A stretch of DNA of 64,000 bases from Lachnospiraceae bacterium (GCA_021628825.1 JAJXRY010000002.1:496001-560000); one strand, 5' to 3'; positions 1 through 9,960 are shown, counted from the first letter of the stretch. Notes: generated by a model from the letters alone, not told the origin. Numbers and translations are program-made.

Positions 1-934
1 CTTTTCAAGGAACCTCTGGATTTCCGGAATACTCCGGCTGCTCCCGGTTGTCTGGGCGAGCAGATACGTGTAGTATTCTTTTTCCCTCCGGATAATAGAA
101 CAGCCCATAAGGGTTCACTCCCGTTCCTTTTAAAACAAGAAAAGCATCGCCAACCCTTTCATAGGCAGGAGCCATTACCGTAGTAAGCAGCAGATCATTC
201 TTATGGATGTACTGCTGTTTTTCTTTCTCGGTGATGATTTCGTCAGACACAAGACCATTGAGGCGTTCGGTAAACGTCTGTTGCAGGAAGTGGCTTCCTT
301 CAGAAAGAAGAACAGGATCCATAATGGAATCACACTGCTCGATGACGTTGTCTGCGGAAGTGTCCGACATGAAGAGCCCCGCAGAGGATTTTTCCTGTTC
401 ATATCGGATGAGCGCATCAAAATAAGTTCCGGTCTGTTCGAGAATGCCAAGATAATCCTCTACATCCTTCTTCGTGCGGAAAGTATAGTCGGCGAGCAGC
501 ACCGGAAGTCCGGAAACCATGCCGGAAGAGGGAGACTGCGGATCGGTGTAATAAGTAAAATCCGCACCTTCTAAGGTGAGTGCAAGAAACCGGTCAAATA
601 ACAGATAGGCGTACCGGTCCTGTGGGTCTAACTTTTGGGGATCAATCCGGGAAAGACGGCGCTGCCACTCCGTGACCTGGGCTCTGGTATCACCGTCCGT
701 AAAAGAGGGTGGCAGGATGGGATCAGCGGATAATCCATAGTTTTCCGGATAGGCGAGGGTGTAGTGCAGATTTATGGTGTTGCCGCTCAGCTCCGTATAG
801 AGAAGATCGCGGGAAAGCTGCTCAAACTGTCTTGCATCTTTTGTCCCATACAGGTAAAGGCAGAGAACAACGGAAAGGGTGGCAATCAGAGAAAAGGTAA
901 GAATCCGTAACTTACGGGAGAACTTCAGCTTCAT
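1..934 (-). CDS. DUF885 family protein, C-terminus beyond window
   Basis: A membrane-anchored or secreted protein of the DUF885 family, which has a zinc-peptidase-like fold; its substrate is unknown. An N-terminal hydrophobic segment (about residues 12-30 of the chosen start) is followed by a long extracytoplasmic domain. The family-like region GLFYYPEGK is near the right-hand end. The start at 934 was chosen because TTGGAG lies 10 bases upstream; an upstream in-frame start at 1030 adds a poor leader. At 79-83 the T run is one base too long. Removing one base restores a typical DUF885 continuation (GKEYYTYLLAQTTGSSRS) that runs off the left edge, so the gene is not truly truncated there. Transcribed divergently from transketolase. 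Confidence 0.75.
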
Positions 935-1107
935 GCAAAATTTGCTCCAACAGATGCTCTTTACAGTATATGTGCGGTAAAAAAGAAAAAGTACCCGAAA
1001 AATTAGCAATATCTGAAAACTATTTAGCACCTTTGTTGTATAGACGCTATTTTTGATTTGTGATACGATGTAACTGTTCGGAGTTATGTGGATGGGTATA
1101 TCAGTTA

Positions 1108-1135
1108 TTGAAAAAAACTATACCATTTATACAGA
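1108..1135 (+). promoter_or_regulatory. possible sigma-A promoter for transketolase operon
   Basis: TTGAAA at 1108-1113 and TACAGA at 1130-1135 with a 16-base spacer, about 48 bases upstream of the first gene. The match is weak, and other pairings in this AT-rich stretch are possible. The interval 935-1182 shows nothing else. Confidence 0.3.
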
Positions 1136-1182
1136 CTGGATTCCGGAGCAGTTACCAATAAAAGAAAATAGGAGAGGACAAC

Positions 1183-2026
1183 ATGAACAATTTAGAGCTT
1201 AAGAAAATTGCGAACAATGTGCGTAAAGGCATTGTAACGTCAGTACACAGCGCTAAGGCCGGTCATCCGGGCGGTTCTTTATCCGCAGCTGACATTTTTA
1301 CTTATTTATATTTTTGAAGAAATGAACATTGATCCGAAGAATCCCAGGATGGAAAACAGAGATCGTTTCGTTTTATCGAAAGGTCATACAGCACCCGGTT
1401 TATACTCTGCACTTGCAAACAGAGGCTATTTCCCGGTAGAAGAACTGACAACTCTGCGTAAATTAGGCTCTCGTCTTCAGGGACATCCCTGCATGCAGGA
1501 TACTCCCGGAGTGGATATGAGCAGCGGTTCCCTTGGACAGGGAATTTCTGCGGCAGCCGGTATGGCACTCTCTGCAAAATTAGATAACAAGGATTTCCGT
1601 GTATACACCCTGCTTGGTGATGGCGAGATCCAGGAAGGACAGGTCTGGGAAGCATCCATGTTCGCCGGATTCCGTAAGCTCGACAATCTGGTTGTCATCG
1701 TAGACAACAACGGATTACAGATCGACGGGCCTGTTGATCAGGTATGTTCTCCTTACCCGATCGATAAGAAGTTTGAAGCATTCAACTTCCATGTAATTAA
1801 CATTGATGCACACGATTTCGACCAGATCCGTGCAGCCTTTAAGGAAGCAAGGCAAACCAAGGGCATGCCGACCGCAATTATCGCTCACAGCGTTAAGGGC
1901 AAGGGCGTTTCCTTTATGGAGAATAATGTAAGCTGGCATGGTACAGCACCGAACGATGAGCAGTATGCCGTAGCAATGGCAGATTTAGAGAAAATTGATG
2001 AAGAACTGGCAAAGGAGGAAGCATAA
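1183..2026 (+). CDS. transketolase, N-terminal (ThDP-binding) subunit, frame broken
   Basis: First half of a split transketolase. Together with the next gene it transfers two-carbon ketol units in the non-oxidative pentose phosphate pathway using thiamine diphosphate. Visible motifs: SAKAGHPGGSLS near the N-terminus, LSKGHTAPGLYSAL, the ThDP/Mg motif GDGEIQEGQVWEA with VDNNGLQ, and GKGVSFME near the end. Length about 280 residues is normal for this subunit. The start is ATG 1183 behind GGAGAGGACA. A five-T run at 1311-1315 is one base too long and introduces a TGA; with four T the reading is TYLYFEEMNIDP, continuous with the rest. It is followed without a gap by the C-terminal subunit, and rpe follows. 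Confidence 0.93.
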
Positions 2027-2969
2027 ATGGCAGAGGTTAAGAAGATTGCAACCAGAGAAAGCTATGGTAATGCATTAGTAGAACTCGGTGCAGAGAATCC
2101 CAATGTTGTAGTTTTTAGATGCTGACCTTGCAGCAGCAACCAAGACAGGCATGTTTAAGAAAGCATACCCGGACAGACATATTGATTGTGGTATCGCAGA
2201 ATGTAATATGATGGGAGTGGCAGCAGGACTTGCTACGACCGGTAAAATTCCTTTTGTCAGCAGTTTTGCAATGTTTGCAGCAGGAAGAGCATTTGAACAG
2301 GTTCGTAACTCCGTAGGTTACCCGCATCTGAATGTAAAGATCGGAGCAACCCACTCCGGTATTACCGTAGGCGAAGATGGAGCAACCCATCAGTGTAATG
2401 AGGATATTGCATTAATGAGAACGATCCCGGGTATGGTTGTTATGTGTCCTGCAGATGATGTGGAAGCAAAAGCAGCCGTTAAGGCAGCAGCAGAATACGA
2501 AGGCCCGGTATATCTTCGTTTCGGACGTGCAGCCTGTCCGGTAATCAATGACAGACCGGATTATCAATTCGAAATCGGCAAGGGAAATGTGGTACGTGAA
2601 GGCTCTGATGTTACAATCGTAGCAACCGGTATCTGCGTAGGCAATGCACTGGAAGCAGCAGAAATGCTTGCAGCAGATGGTATCAGCGCAGAGGTGATTA
2701 ACATCTGTACCATTAAGCCGTTAGATGAAGAACTGATTGTGAAGTCTGCAAAGAAGACCGGCAAGGTAGTTACCGCAGAAGAGCATTCCGTAATTGGCGG
2801 ACTTGGAAGTGCCGTTTGTGATGCACTCTGCAAATCTAATCCGGTTCCGGTTAAGAAGATCGGTATGCAGGATACCTTTGGTGAATCCGGTTCTGCAGCA
2901 GCCCTCGTAGAAAAGTATCAGTTAGATGGCAAGGGCATTTATGCACAGGTTAAAGGGTTTTTAAATTAA
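2027..2969 (+). CDS. transketolase, C-terminal subunit, frame broken
   Basis: Second half of the two-subunit transketolase (pyrimidine-binding and C-terminal domains). It contains GIAECNMMGVAAGLA (catalytic Glu region), FVSSFAMFAAGRAFEQVRNS, THSGITVGEDGATHQ and the C-terminal-domain motifs VTAEEHSVIGGLGSAV and DTFGESG. About 313 residues when repaired. The ATG directly abuts the stop of the N subunit and its GGAGG lies inside that gene, so translational coupling is expected. A T run at 2112-2116 is one base too long; with four T the text reads VVVLDADLAAATKTG. Confidence 0.93.
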
Positions 2970-3003
2970 GTAGTAACGATTATTTTCCGTCTGGAGGAAA
3001 GAC

Positions 3004-3681
3004 ATGTATATATTAGCGCCATCCTTACTGGCAGCAGATTTTACAAAACTGGGTGAACAGATTAAAGAAACAGAACGATGCGGAGCACAGTTTCTTCATA
3101 TCGATGTCATGGATGGGATTTTTGTACCCAGTATCTCCTTCGGAATGCCGCTGATTGAATCGATCCGGCCGATAACGAAACAGTTTTTTGATGTCCATCT
3201 GATGATTGTGGAGCCGGAGCGTTACATTCAGGAATTCGTGGACTGTGGAGCGGATGGAATTACCTTTCATCTTGAAGCCACGGCGGATCCGCAGAAGGTG
3301 ATTGACCGGATTCATAAGGCAGGAGCGAAAGCCGGAATCTCCATTAAACCAGGGACTCCGTTAGAAGAGGTTTATCCTTATCTGTCCAAGGTGGAAATGG
3401 TTCTGATTATGAGTGTAGAGCCCGGATTTGGCGGACAGAGCTTCCTTCCGGAGGCTTTCGGACGAATCCGGAAAACGCGGGAATATCTGGACAGGCATCA
3501 GCTGGCAGCCCGCCTGGAAGTAGATGGCGGTATTGGCAAGAAGAATGTCCGTGAAGTAATGGCAGCCGGTGCCAATGTATTTGTTGCAGGCAGCGCGGTA
3601 TTCCGTAAGCGAAGCATTGAAGAGAATATCCGCAGGTTCCACGATGCTTTTGCAGGAAAACCGGAAGAGGTGAACGATTAA
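3004..3681 (+). CDS. rpe: ribulose-phosphate 3-epimerase
   Basis: Interconverts ribulose 5-phosphate and xylulose 5-phosphate, the substrate of the adjacent transketolase. It is a 225-residue TIM barrel, the usual length. Metal and catalytic motifs are in place: LHIDVMDG near residue 32 (the latter Asp is catalytic), FDVHLMI near 62, SVEPGFGGQSF near 137 and LEVDGGI near 172, with VAGSAVF closing the phosphate site. The start at 3004 has GGAGG eight bases upstream. It lies 34 bases after the transketolase C subunit and is probably in the same transcript; a strong hairpin follows the stop. Confidence 0.96.
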   Translation: MYILAPSLLAADFTKLGEQIKETERCGAQFLHIDVMDGIFVPSISFGMPLIESIRPITKQFFDVHLMIVEPERYIQEFVDCGADGITFHLEATADPQKVIDRIHKAGAKAGISIKPGTPLEEVYPYLSKVEMVLIMSVEPGFGGQSFLPEAFGRIRKTREYLDRHQLAARLEVDGGIGKKNVREVMAAGANVFVAGSAVFRKRSIEENIRRFHDAFAGKPEEVND

Positions 3682-3686
3682 ATGAT

Positions 3687-3724
3687 GAAGCAGCATCATT
3701 TCAAGTAGTGATGCTGCTTCGTTT
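3687..3724 (+). terminator. rho-independent terminator after rpe
   Basis: A perfect 12-bp stem, GAAGCAGCATCA at 3687-3698 and its complement at 3709-3720, with a 10-base loop. It begins six bases after the rpe stop. The T-rich tail (GTTTCTT) is short, so termination may be incomplete. Confidence 0.7.
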
Positions 3725-3782
3725 CTTACTTTAAATAGGAAGCTTTGTTGCAAATTCCGGGCAGGGTGCTTAGCGAAAAAGG

Positions 3783-3812
3783 TTGTTTAAACATAAGTAG
3801 TCGTGCTATGAT
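3783..3812 (+). promoter_or_regulatory. probable sigma-A promoter upstream of map
   Basis: TTGTTT at 3783-3788, an 18-base spacer and TATGAT at 3807-3812, located between the rpe terminator and the map start. Confidence 0.5.
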
Positions 3813-3884
3813 TACATTTGGGATTTTAGGCACATCTGGCATACTGCCAATGAAAAGTGAATAGAGGAAAAGAAGGTAGAGAAA

Positions 3885-4757
3885 ATGGAAAAGATAGGAA
3901 GAAATGATCCCTGTTGGTGTGGCAGCGGCAAAAAGTATAAGACCTGCCATATGGCAATGGACGAAAAGATTCATCATTATGAACTGATGGGACATATTGT
4001 TCCGACACATGATATGTTAAAGACTGCAGAGCAGATCGAAGGAATCCGCGAAAGCAGTAAAATCAATGTGGCAGTTTTAGACGCCGTAGGAGAAATGATC
4101 GGACCCGGCGTAACCACACAGGAAATTGATGATCTGGTACATTCCATGACAGTTCGTATGGGAGGTATTCCTGCCCCTTTAAATTATGAAGGATTTCCGA
4201 AGAGCGTATGTACTTCGATTAATGAAGTGGTCTGCCATGGAATTCCGACACCGGACCGCGTGTTACAGGAGGGCGATATTGTCAATGTCGATGTATCCAC
4301 CATTTACCGGGGATATTTCTCTGACTCTTCCAGAATGTATTGCATCGGAGAAGTAAGTGAAGAAAAGAAGAAGCTGGTTCAGGTAACCAGGGAATGTGTC
4401 GATCTGGGGCTTACGATGGTGAAACCATGGAATTTCCTGGGCGATATGGCACAGGTTATCAACGACCATGCCAAGGAAAACGGATACAGCATTGTGGTGG
4501 AAATCGGTGGACACGGAGTAGGACTGGAATTCCACGAGGAACCGTTTGTCAGCTATGTAACGAAAGCAGGAACGGAAATGCTGATGGTTCCCGGAATGGT
4601 ATTCACGATTGAACCAATGGTGAACGCAGGGACAAGCGAGATTTATATTGATGAAAAGGACGGCTGGACGGTTTATACACAGGATGGCAAGCCTTCCGCA
4701 CAGTGGGAAGTTACCGTTGCAGTTACCAATGATGGTTATGAAGTCCTGACCTGGTAA
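3885..4757 (+). CDS. map: methionine aminopeptidase type I with SEC-C zinc motif
   Basis: Removes the initiator methionine from nascent proteins. Residues 4-22 form a SEC-C metal-binding motif (GRNDPCWCGSGKKYKTCH), an N-terminal addition common in Clostridia and likely to dock on the ribosome. The catalytic pita-bread domain fills the rest of the 290 residues. The five metal ligands can be placed: Asp in VNVDVS, Asp in FSDSSRMY, His in GGHGVGLEFH, Glu in FTIEPMVN and Glu in SAQWEVTV. The final motif has WEV where many homologues have FEHT; the ligand Glu is kept. The start follows GGTAGAG. Confidence 0.95.
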   Translation: MEKIGRNDPCWCGSGKKYKTCHMAMDEKIHHYELMGHIVPTHDMLKTAEQIEGIRESSKINVAVLDAVGEMIGPGVTTQEIDDLVHSMTVRMGGIPAPLNYEGFPKSVCTSINEVVCHGIPTPDRVLQEGDIVNVDVSTIYRGYFSDSSRMYCIGEVSEEKKKLVQVTRECVDLGLTMVKPWNFLGDMAQVINDHAKENGYSIVVEIGGHGVGLEFHEEPFVSYVTKAGTEMLMVPGMVFTIEPMVNAGTSEIYIDEKDGWTVYTQDGKPSAQWEVTVAVTNDGYEVLTW

Positions 4758-4784
4758 ACAATAGAAAGAAAATGGAGAGAAATC

Positions 4785-5435
4785 ATGTATCAGTTGGCAA
4801 TTTTTGATATGGATGGAACCATTCTGAATACGCTGGAGGATCTGAAAATCAGCATCAACCATGCACTTGTCGAAAACGGATTCCCGGAACGGACATTTGA
4901 AGAGGTCCGCCGGTTTGTAGGAAACGGCACACAGAAGCTGGTGGAGCGGAGTGTTCCGGAGGGCACAAGCGAAGAAAAGCAGCAGAAGGTGCTTGCAAGC
5001 TTTGATGAGTACTACGCGGTGCACTGTGCAGATTATACGAAACCTTATGAGGGAATTGTCGAAGCCCTTCAGGAATTGAAGAAAAGGAATATTAAAACAG
5101 CAGTCGTATCGAATAAACCGGATTATGGAGTACAGTCTTTGTGTGAAAAATATTTTAAAGGATTATTTGACTTCCCGGTTGGAATGAAAGAGGGCATGCG
5201 GAAAAAGCCTGCTCCAGATGCGGTATTACAGGTGCTTAAGCATTTTGAGGCCACAAAGGAAGATGCCGTCTTTATCGGGGATTCGGACGTGGACGTGAAG
5301 ACCGCGTTGAATGCAGGTCTTGCCTGTGTTGGTGTAACATGGGGCTTCCGTGACAGGGAAGTGTTGGAAAACGCCGGTGCGAAGATTATTGTAGATGATA
5401 CGGAAGAGATGCTGAAAGAAATTTTAGCTGGATAA
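4785..5435 (+). CDS. HAD-family phosphatase, phosphoglycolate phosphatase-like
   Basis: A 216-residue haloacid dehalogenase superfamily hydrolase acting on a small phosphorylated metabolite. Motif I is FDMDGTILNT at residues 6-15 (nucleophile and acid Asp), motif II is VVSNKP near 109, the motif III Lys is in KKPAPD near 142, and motif IV is FIGDSDVDV near 163. The helical cap between motifs I and II is of subclass IA. Best matched to the Gph/PpaX group; the true substrate (phosphoglycolate, pyrophosphate or a sugar phosphate) cannot be told from sequence. It sits 27 bases after map and 15 before prmA. Confidence 0.88.
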   Translation: MYQLAIFDMDGTILNTLEDLKISINHALVENGFPERTFEEVRRFVGNGTQKLVERSVPEGTSEEKQQKVLASFDEYYAVHCADYTKPYEGIVEALQELKKRNIKTAVVSNKPDYGVQSLCEKYFKGLFDFPVGMKEGMRKKPAPDAVLQVLKHFEATKEDAVFIGDSDVDVKTALNAGLACVGVTWGFRDREVLENAGAKIIVDDTEEMLKEILAG

Positions 5436-5450
5436 TAGGAGACGGATTTC

Positions 5451-6464
5451 ATGAAATGGTTAAAATTTAAAATAAAAACGATCACAGATGCAGAAGATAT
5501 TATTATCAGTACCTTGTACGATCTTGGTCTGGAAGGTGCGCAGATTGAAGATAAGATTCCTTTAACCGCATGGGAAAAGGAGCAGATGTTCGTAGACATT
5601 CTTCCCGATGGCCCGGAGGATGACGGTGTGGCGTATTTAAGCTTTTTTGTGGAAGAAAAGGACGAAAAGGCAGAGGACAGTAAATATCCGGTCATTCTTC
5701 TGAACGAAGAGGAGACAACGGCGGAAACGGTTCTTGCCATGGTTCAGCAGGAATTGGACGAATTAAAAGAATTCAATCTGGATATCGGAGAAGGCACAGT
5801 TTCCATTGAAGAAACGGAAGACATCGACTGGATCAACAACTGGAAGCAGTATTTTCATCAGTTCACGATTGATGATGTACTGGTCATTCCTTCCTGGGAA
5901 GAGGTGCAGGCGCAGGATCAGGACAAGATGATTCTGCATATTGATCCCGGCACAGCGTTTGGAACCGGAATGCATGATACCACCCAGTTATGTATCCGTC
6001 AGTTAAAGAAGTATATTACACCGGAAACGGTATTGCTGGATGTAGGAACCGGAAGCGGAATTTTATCGATTCTGTCCCTGATGTTCGGGGCAAAGAAGGC
6101 TGTGGGTACAGATCTTGACCCGTGCGCGGTAGAGGCCGTGAAGGATAATATGGAAGCAAACCACATCGACCCTTCGGATTTTACCATGATGATCGGAAAT
6201 ATCATTACGGAAAAAGAAGTGCAGGACAAGGTTGGCTACGAGTGCTATGACATTGTGGTTGCCAACATTCTGGCAGAGGTATTGCAGGCACTTACCCCTG
6301 TGATTGTTTCGCAGTTAAAGCCGGGCGGAATTTATATCACCTCCGGTATTATTGATGATAAAGAGCAGGTTGTGCGGGATGCGGTAGAAGCCGCAGGATT
6401 AAAGCTCCTTGAAGTAACTTATCAGGGAGAATGGGTGAGCGTTACGGCACAGAAGCCGTTATAA
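5451..6464 (+). CDS. prmA: ribosomal protein L11 methyltransferase
   Basis: Trimethylates ribosomal protein L11 using S-adenosylmethionine. The N-terminal substrate-binding domain (1-120) is followed by DIDWINNWKQYFHQF and a Rossmann-fold methyltransferase. The SAM loop LDVGTGSGILSI is near residue 196, the acidic loop GTDLDPCAV follows it, and the catalytic-loop motif is VVANILAEVL. GTAFGTGMHDTTQLCI is the family signature. It is 337 residues, a little longer than E. coli PrmA because of an acidic insert near residues 60-90. It lies directly before rsmE, a common Firmicutes pair. Confidence 0.95.
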   Translation: MKWLKFKIKTITDAEDIIISTLYDLGLEGAQIEDKIPLTAWEKEQMFVDILPDGPEDDGVAYLSFFVEEKDEKAEDSKYPVILLNEEETTAETVLAMVQQELDELKEFNLDIGEGTVSIEETEDIDWINNWKQYFHQFTIDDVLVIPSWEEVQAQDQDKMILHIDPGTAFGTGMHDTTQLCIRQLKKYITPETVLLDVGTGSGILSILSLMFGAKKAVGTDLDPCAVEAVKDNMEANHIDPSDFTMMIGNIITEKEVQDKVGYECYDIVVANILAEVLQALTPVIVSQLKPGGIYITSGIIDDKEQVVRDAVEAAGLKLLEVTYQGEWVSVTAQKPL

Positions 6465-6494
6465 AAAGCGTTAAATCGGGAAAGGATACAGAAG

Positions 6495-7244
6495 ATGTAT
6501 CAGTTTTTTGTTGAACCACAACAGATTCATGTACATGACAAGAGTGTCATAATTACAGGGAGCGATGTGAATCATATCAAAAATGTTCTCCGCATGAAAA
6601 TTGGGGAAGAAATTGCCGTAAGCAATGGACAGGATGGAAAGGAATACCGCTGTGGTATCCGGGAATATACAGAAGATGCAGTGCTGTGTGAGCTTCGCTT
6701 TATCAAGGAGGATGGTGTGGAGCTGCCCTCTAAGATCTATCTGTTTCAGGGACTGCCGAAGGCAGATAAGATGGAACTGATTATCCAGAAAGCGGTGGAG
6801 CTTGGCGTATATCAGGTAATTCCGGTTGCCATGAAGCGCTGTGTGGTGAAGCTGGATGATAAGAAAGCGGCATCAAAAATTGCGCGTTGGCAGGGCATTG
6901 CAGAGGCAGCAGCCAAGCAGAGCAAGCGGGGAATTATTCCACAGATTACGAAGGTCATGACCTTTGCGCAGACGATGGAATACAGCCGGAACGCACAGGT
7001 GCGTCTCGTGCCGTATGAGCTGGCAGAGGGAATGGAGGAGACACGTAAGATCATAGAACAGATTCAGCCCGGACAGGATATTGCCATCTTTATCGGACCG
7101 GAGGGCGGATTTGATGAAGATGAAATCCGTAAGGCTATGGAAGATGGCATGCAGCCGATTACACTTGGAAAGAGAATTCTCCGTACGGAGACGGCAGGAA
7201 TGACGGTTTTATCCATTCTGATGTATCATTTGGAACAGCGATGA
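6495..7244 (+). CDS. rsmE: 16S rRNA m3U1498 methyltransferase
   Basis: A SPOUT-class enzyme that methylates N3 of U1498 in 16S rRNA. A PUA-like N-terminal domain (about 1-70) precedes the knotted catalytic domain. Signature pieces: LFQGLPKADKMELIIQKAVELGV near 83, AAKQSKRGIIPQI, FIGPEGGFDEDEI near 196 and LGKRILRTETA near 224. Its 249 residues are standard. It is 30 bases downstream of prmA, and both modify the ribosome. Confidence 0.96.
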   Translation: MYQFFVEPQQIHVHDKSVIITGSDVNHIKNVLRMKIGEEIAVSNGQDGKEYRCGIREYTEDAVLCELRFIKEDGVELPSKIYLFQGLPKADKMELIIQKAVELGVYQVIPVAMKRCVVKLDDKKAASKIARWQGIAEAAAKQSKRGIIPQITKVMTFAQTMEYSRNAQVRLVPYELAEGMEETRKIIEQIQPGQDIAIFIGPEGGFDEDEIRKAMEDGMQPITLGKRILRTETAGMTVLSILMYHLEQR

Positions 7245-7350
7245 ACAGTTCTGTGTTTTCACCCTTTGAGGTGTTTGGGCATAAGATGTAATAAGGGGAG
7301 TAGAAATCAGGCGCTGCCCCAACAAACTATAGAACAAGGGAAGTGTTGGT

Positions 7351-8505
7351 ATGGAAGTATATTTAGACAATTCTGCAACAACCCGGTGCTTTCCGGAAGT
7401 TGCAGAGCTTATGAAGCAGATTATGTGTGAGGATTACGGCAATCCTTCCAGTCTTCATAGAAAGGGTGTGCAGGCAGAAAACCATCTGCGCACAGCCAAA
7501 GAATCAATCGCAAAGATTTTAAAGGTGAATGAGAAGGAGCTTCTTTTTACCTCGGGAGGTACAGAGTCCGATAATCTTGCCCTGATCGGGGCAGCCCATG
7601 CAAACTGCAGGCGGGGGAAGCATCTGATTACAACATCGATTGAACATCCGGCCATTTTGCAGACGATGAAGTATCTGGAGGAAGAAGGTTACCGGGTAAC
7701 CTATCTGCCGGTAGATCAGAAAGGCTGCATCCGTCCTGAGGATCTGCAGCGTGCCATTACCGGAGAGACGATACTGGTTTCCATCATGTATACGAATAAT
7801 GAAGTCGGCTCACAGCAGCCCATTGCACAGGCCGGTGCCCTGATTAAGAAAATGAATCCCCAGATCCTTTTCCATGTGGATGCGGTACAGGGATTTGGCA
7901 AGGCCAGAATTTATCCGAAAAAGATGAACATTGATATGCTCTCTGTCAGCGGACATAAGATACACGGACCAAAGGGAGTCGGATTCCTTTATGTTGACAG
8001 CCACGTGAAGCTCAAACCCATCGTATTCGGCGGCGGACAGCAGGGCGGTATGCGTTCCGGTACGGAGAATGTGCCCGGTATCGCAGGAATTGCGAAGGCC
8101 GCACAAATCATGTATGCCAATTACGATCAGGATATGGAGAAGCTTTACAGCCTTAAGAAATGCTTTATTGAGGGTGTGAAGAAGATTGACCAGGTGATCG
8201 TGAACGGGCCGGACTGCATGGATGGGGCACCCCATATCGTGAGCGTTTCCTTCAGCGGTGTAAGGAGTGAAGTGCTGCTTCATTCCCTGGAGGATAAAGG
8301 CATCTATGTGTCGGCAGGAAGTGCCTGCTCCGCACACAAGCCACAGCCTTCTGCAACCTTAATGGCGATGGGCGTTCCGAAGGATCTGCTGTCATCGACA
8401 ATCCGGTTCAGCTTTTCCGTCTTTACCACCATGGAAGAAATCAACTATACTTTAGAGGCTTTGTATGATATAATTCCCATGCTTAGAAAGTACACCCGTA
8501 AATAA
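7351..8505 (+). CDS. cysteine desulfurase (NifS/IscS type)
   Basis: A PLP enzyme that strips sulfur from cysteine as an enzyme-bound persulfide. N-terminal YLDNSATTR, the GGTESDNLAL motif, the PLP lysine in SGHKIHGPKGVGFLY near residue 205 and the persulfide cysteine in SAGSACSAHKP near 325 are all present. 384 residues. The ThiI gene begins 18 bases downstream, so this copy most likely feeds sulfur to 4-thiouridine in tRNA and possibly to thiamine, in the manner of NifZ-ThiI pairs. The 106 bases before it show no clear terminator. Confidence 0.93.
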   Translation: MEVYLDNSATTRCFPEVAELMKQIMCEDYGNPSSLHRKGVQAENHLRTAKESIAKILKVNEKELLFTSGGTESDNLALIGAAHANCRRGKHLITTSIEHPAILQTMKYLEEEGYRVTYLPVDQKGCIRPEDLQRAITGETILVSIMYTNNEVGSQQPIAQAGALIKKMNPQILFHVDAVQGFGKARIYPKKMNIDMLSVSGHKIHGPKGVGFLYVDSHVKLKPIVFGGGQQGGMRSGTENVPGIAGIAKAAQIMYANYDQDMEKLYSLKKCFIEGVKKIDQVIVNGPDCMDGAPHIVSVSFSGVRSEVLLHSLEDKGIYVSAGSACSAHKPQPSATLMAMGVPKDLLSSTIRFSFSVFTTMEEINYTLEALYDIIPMLRKYTRK

Positions 8506-8523
8506 AATAGAAAGAGGACGCTA

Positions 8524-9712
8524 ATGTTTACAGCATTTTTGATTAAGTATGCCGAGATCGGTGTAAAAGGAAAGAACAAGTATTTATTCGAAGAGGCGCT
8601 GGCAAAGCAGGTAAAATATGCTTTGAAGCGGTGCGAAGGAGAATTCAAGGTTACAAGAACCGAAGGCAGAATTTATGTGCATGCCCTGACCGACTTTGAC
8701 TTTGATGAAACCGTGAATGAATTAAAGACGGTATTTGGTATCAGTGGAATCTGTCCGGTCATCCATGTAGAGGATGAAGGCTTTGAGAAGCTTTCGAAAA
8801 CCGTGATTGAGTATATGAATGAGAATTATCCGGATAAGAACATTACCTTCAAGGTAAATACCCGTCGTGCACGGAAGAATTATCCGATGGATTCCCAACA
8901 GGTAAACCGTGAAATGGGTGGAGTGATTCTGGATGCGTTCCCTGAAATGCGTGTGGATGTTCATCATCCGGATGTCATGCTCCACATTGAGATTCGTGAA
9001 AAGATTTATATTTATTCTATGGAAATTCCGGGCCCCGGCGGAATGCCTGTCGGCAGTAACGGCAAGGCAATGCTTCTTTTGTCCGGTGGTATTGATTCCC
9101 CGGTTGCAGGCTATATGATCGCCAAGCGAGGAGTAAAGATTGATGCAGTTTACTTCCATGCACCCCCCATATACCAGTGACCGTGCGAAACAGAAGGTAG
9201 TGGATCTTGCCAGACAGGTATCCCGCTACTCGGGTCCGATTTATCTGCATACCATTAACTTTACCGATATTCAGCTTTACATCTATGAGAAATGCCCGCA
9301 TGAAGAACTTACGATTATCATGCGCCGTTATATGATGAAGATCGCAGAGACCATCGCCAAGGAAAATGAATGCCTTGGTCTGATCACCGGCGAAAGCATC
9401 GGACAGGTTGCCTCCCAGACCGTACAGTCCCTGGCCGTAACCAACGAAGTATGTACCCTCCCGGTATTCCGTCCTCTGATCGGATTTGATAAGATGGAGA
9501 TCGTTGACATTTCCGAAAAGATCGGTACTTACGAAACCTCGATCCTTCCCTACGAAGACTGCTGTACCATTTTCGTGGCCAAGCATCCGGTAACGAAAAC
9601 CGAACCTGAACATCATCAAACGCCATGAGGAAAACCTTAAAGAGAAAAATTGATGAACTCGTGCAGCAGGCACTGGATTCCGATGTGGTTGAGATCGTTA
9701 AAAGTAGACTAA
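8524..9712 (+). CDS. thiI: tRNA 4-thiouridine synthase ThiI, several frame breaks
   Basis: Transfers sulfur from the adjacent desulfurase to U8 of tRNA. A ferredoxin-like plus THUMP domain (about 1-165) is followed by an adenylation domain with the PP-loop LLLSGGIDSPVAGYMIAKRG near 180 and TGESIGQVASQT. The C-terminal rhodanese domain of E. coli ThiI is absent, as in most Firmicutes. The frame is broken by four homopolymers one base too long: C run 9163-9168, A run near 9591, A run 9645-9649 and A run 9700-9703. Repaired, the protein is about 395 residues and ends EIVKVD at 9712. The downstream pieces are parts of this gene, not separate genes. Confidence 0.9.
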
Positions 9713-9957
9713 TATTTGTTGTGATAAAAGCCCAATATACTTGTCCTTATTCAGGACTCCGAAGCTAAGAAGTTCTAACTATTTCAATTTAATAACTGGT
9801 AGTGCACGCAAACGACGCAACTCGCCATCCGGGCTCGATTGCGTCTTGCCCGAACATCCATGTCCGGACATTGCTATCTGCGTATGAAATAGAAGAACTT
9901 CTAAGCTTCTCCGAATGAACAAGGACTAAGTATAATTGGGCATTATGATACAAACAG
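9713..9957. repeat. long imperfect inverted-repeat element (MITE-like or structured RNA)
   Basis: The stretch between thiI and the HPr-like gene carries no gene. Its two ends form an imperfect inverted repeat of about 70 bases. The left arm (about 9716-9786) includes AGCCCAATATACTTGTCC, CTCCGAAGCTAAGAAGTT and CTATTTCA. The complement of the right arm (about 9887-9957) includes TGCCCAATTATACTTAGTCC, GGAGAAGCTTAGAAGTT and CTATTTCATA. The centre has a second hairpin (GACGCAA with TTGCGTC) and a TGTCCGGACA palindrome. The length, terminal symmetry and lack of coding fit a small non-autonomous mobile element or a large structured RNA. Confidence 0.6.
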
Positions 9958-9960
9958 ATA

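Noticed and set aside
1183..2969. Transketolase halves as a pseudogene
   Set aside because: Each half is broken by a single extra T, and all catalytic motifs are kept; the two-subunit split itself is normal for this group.
9017..9673. Long open frame on the minus strand across thiI
   Set aside because: It lies antisense to conserved ThiI motifs, has no ribosome binding site and gives a protein with biased, family-less composition; a shadow of the real gene.
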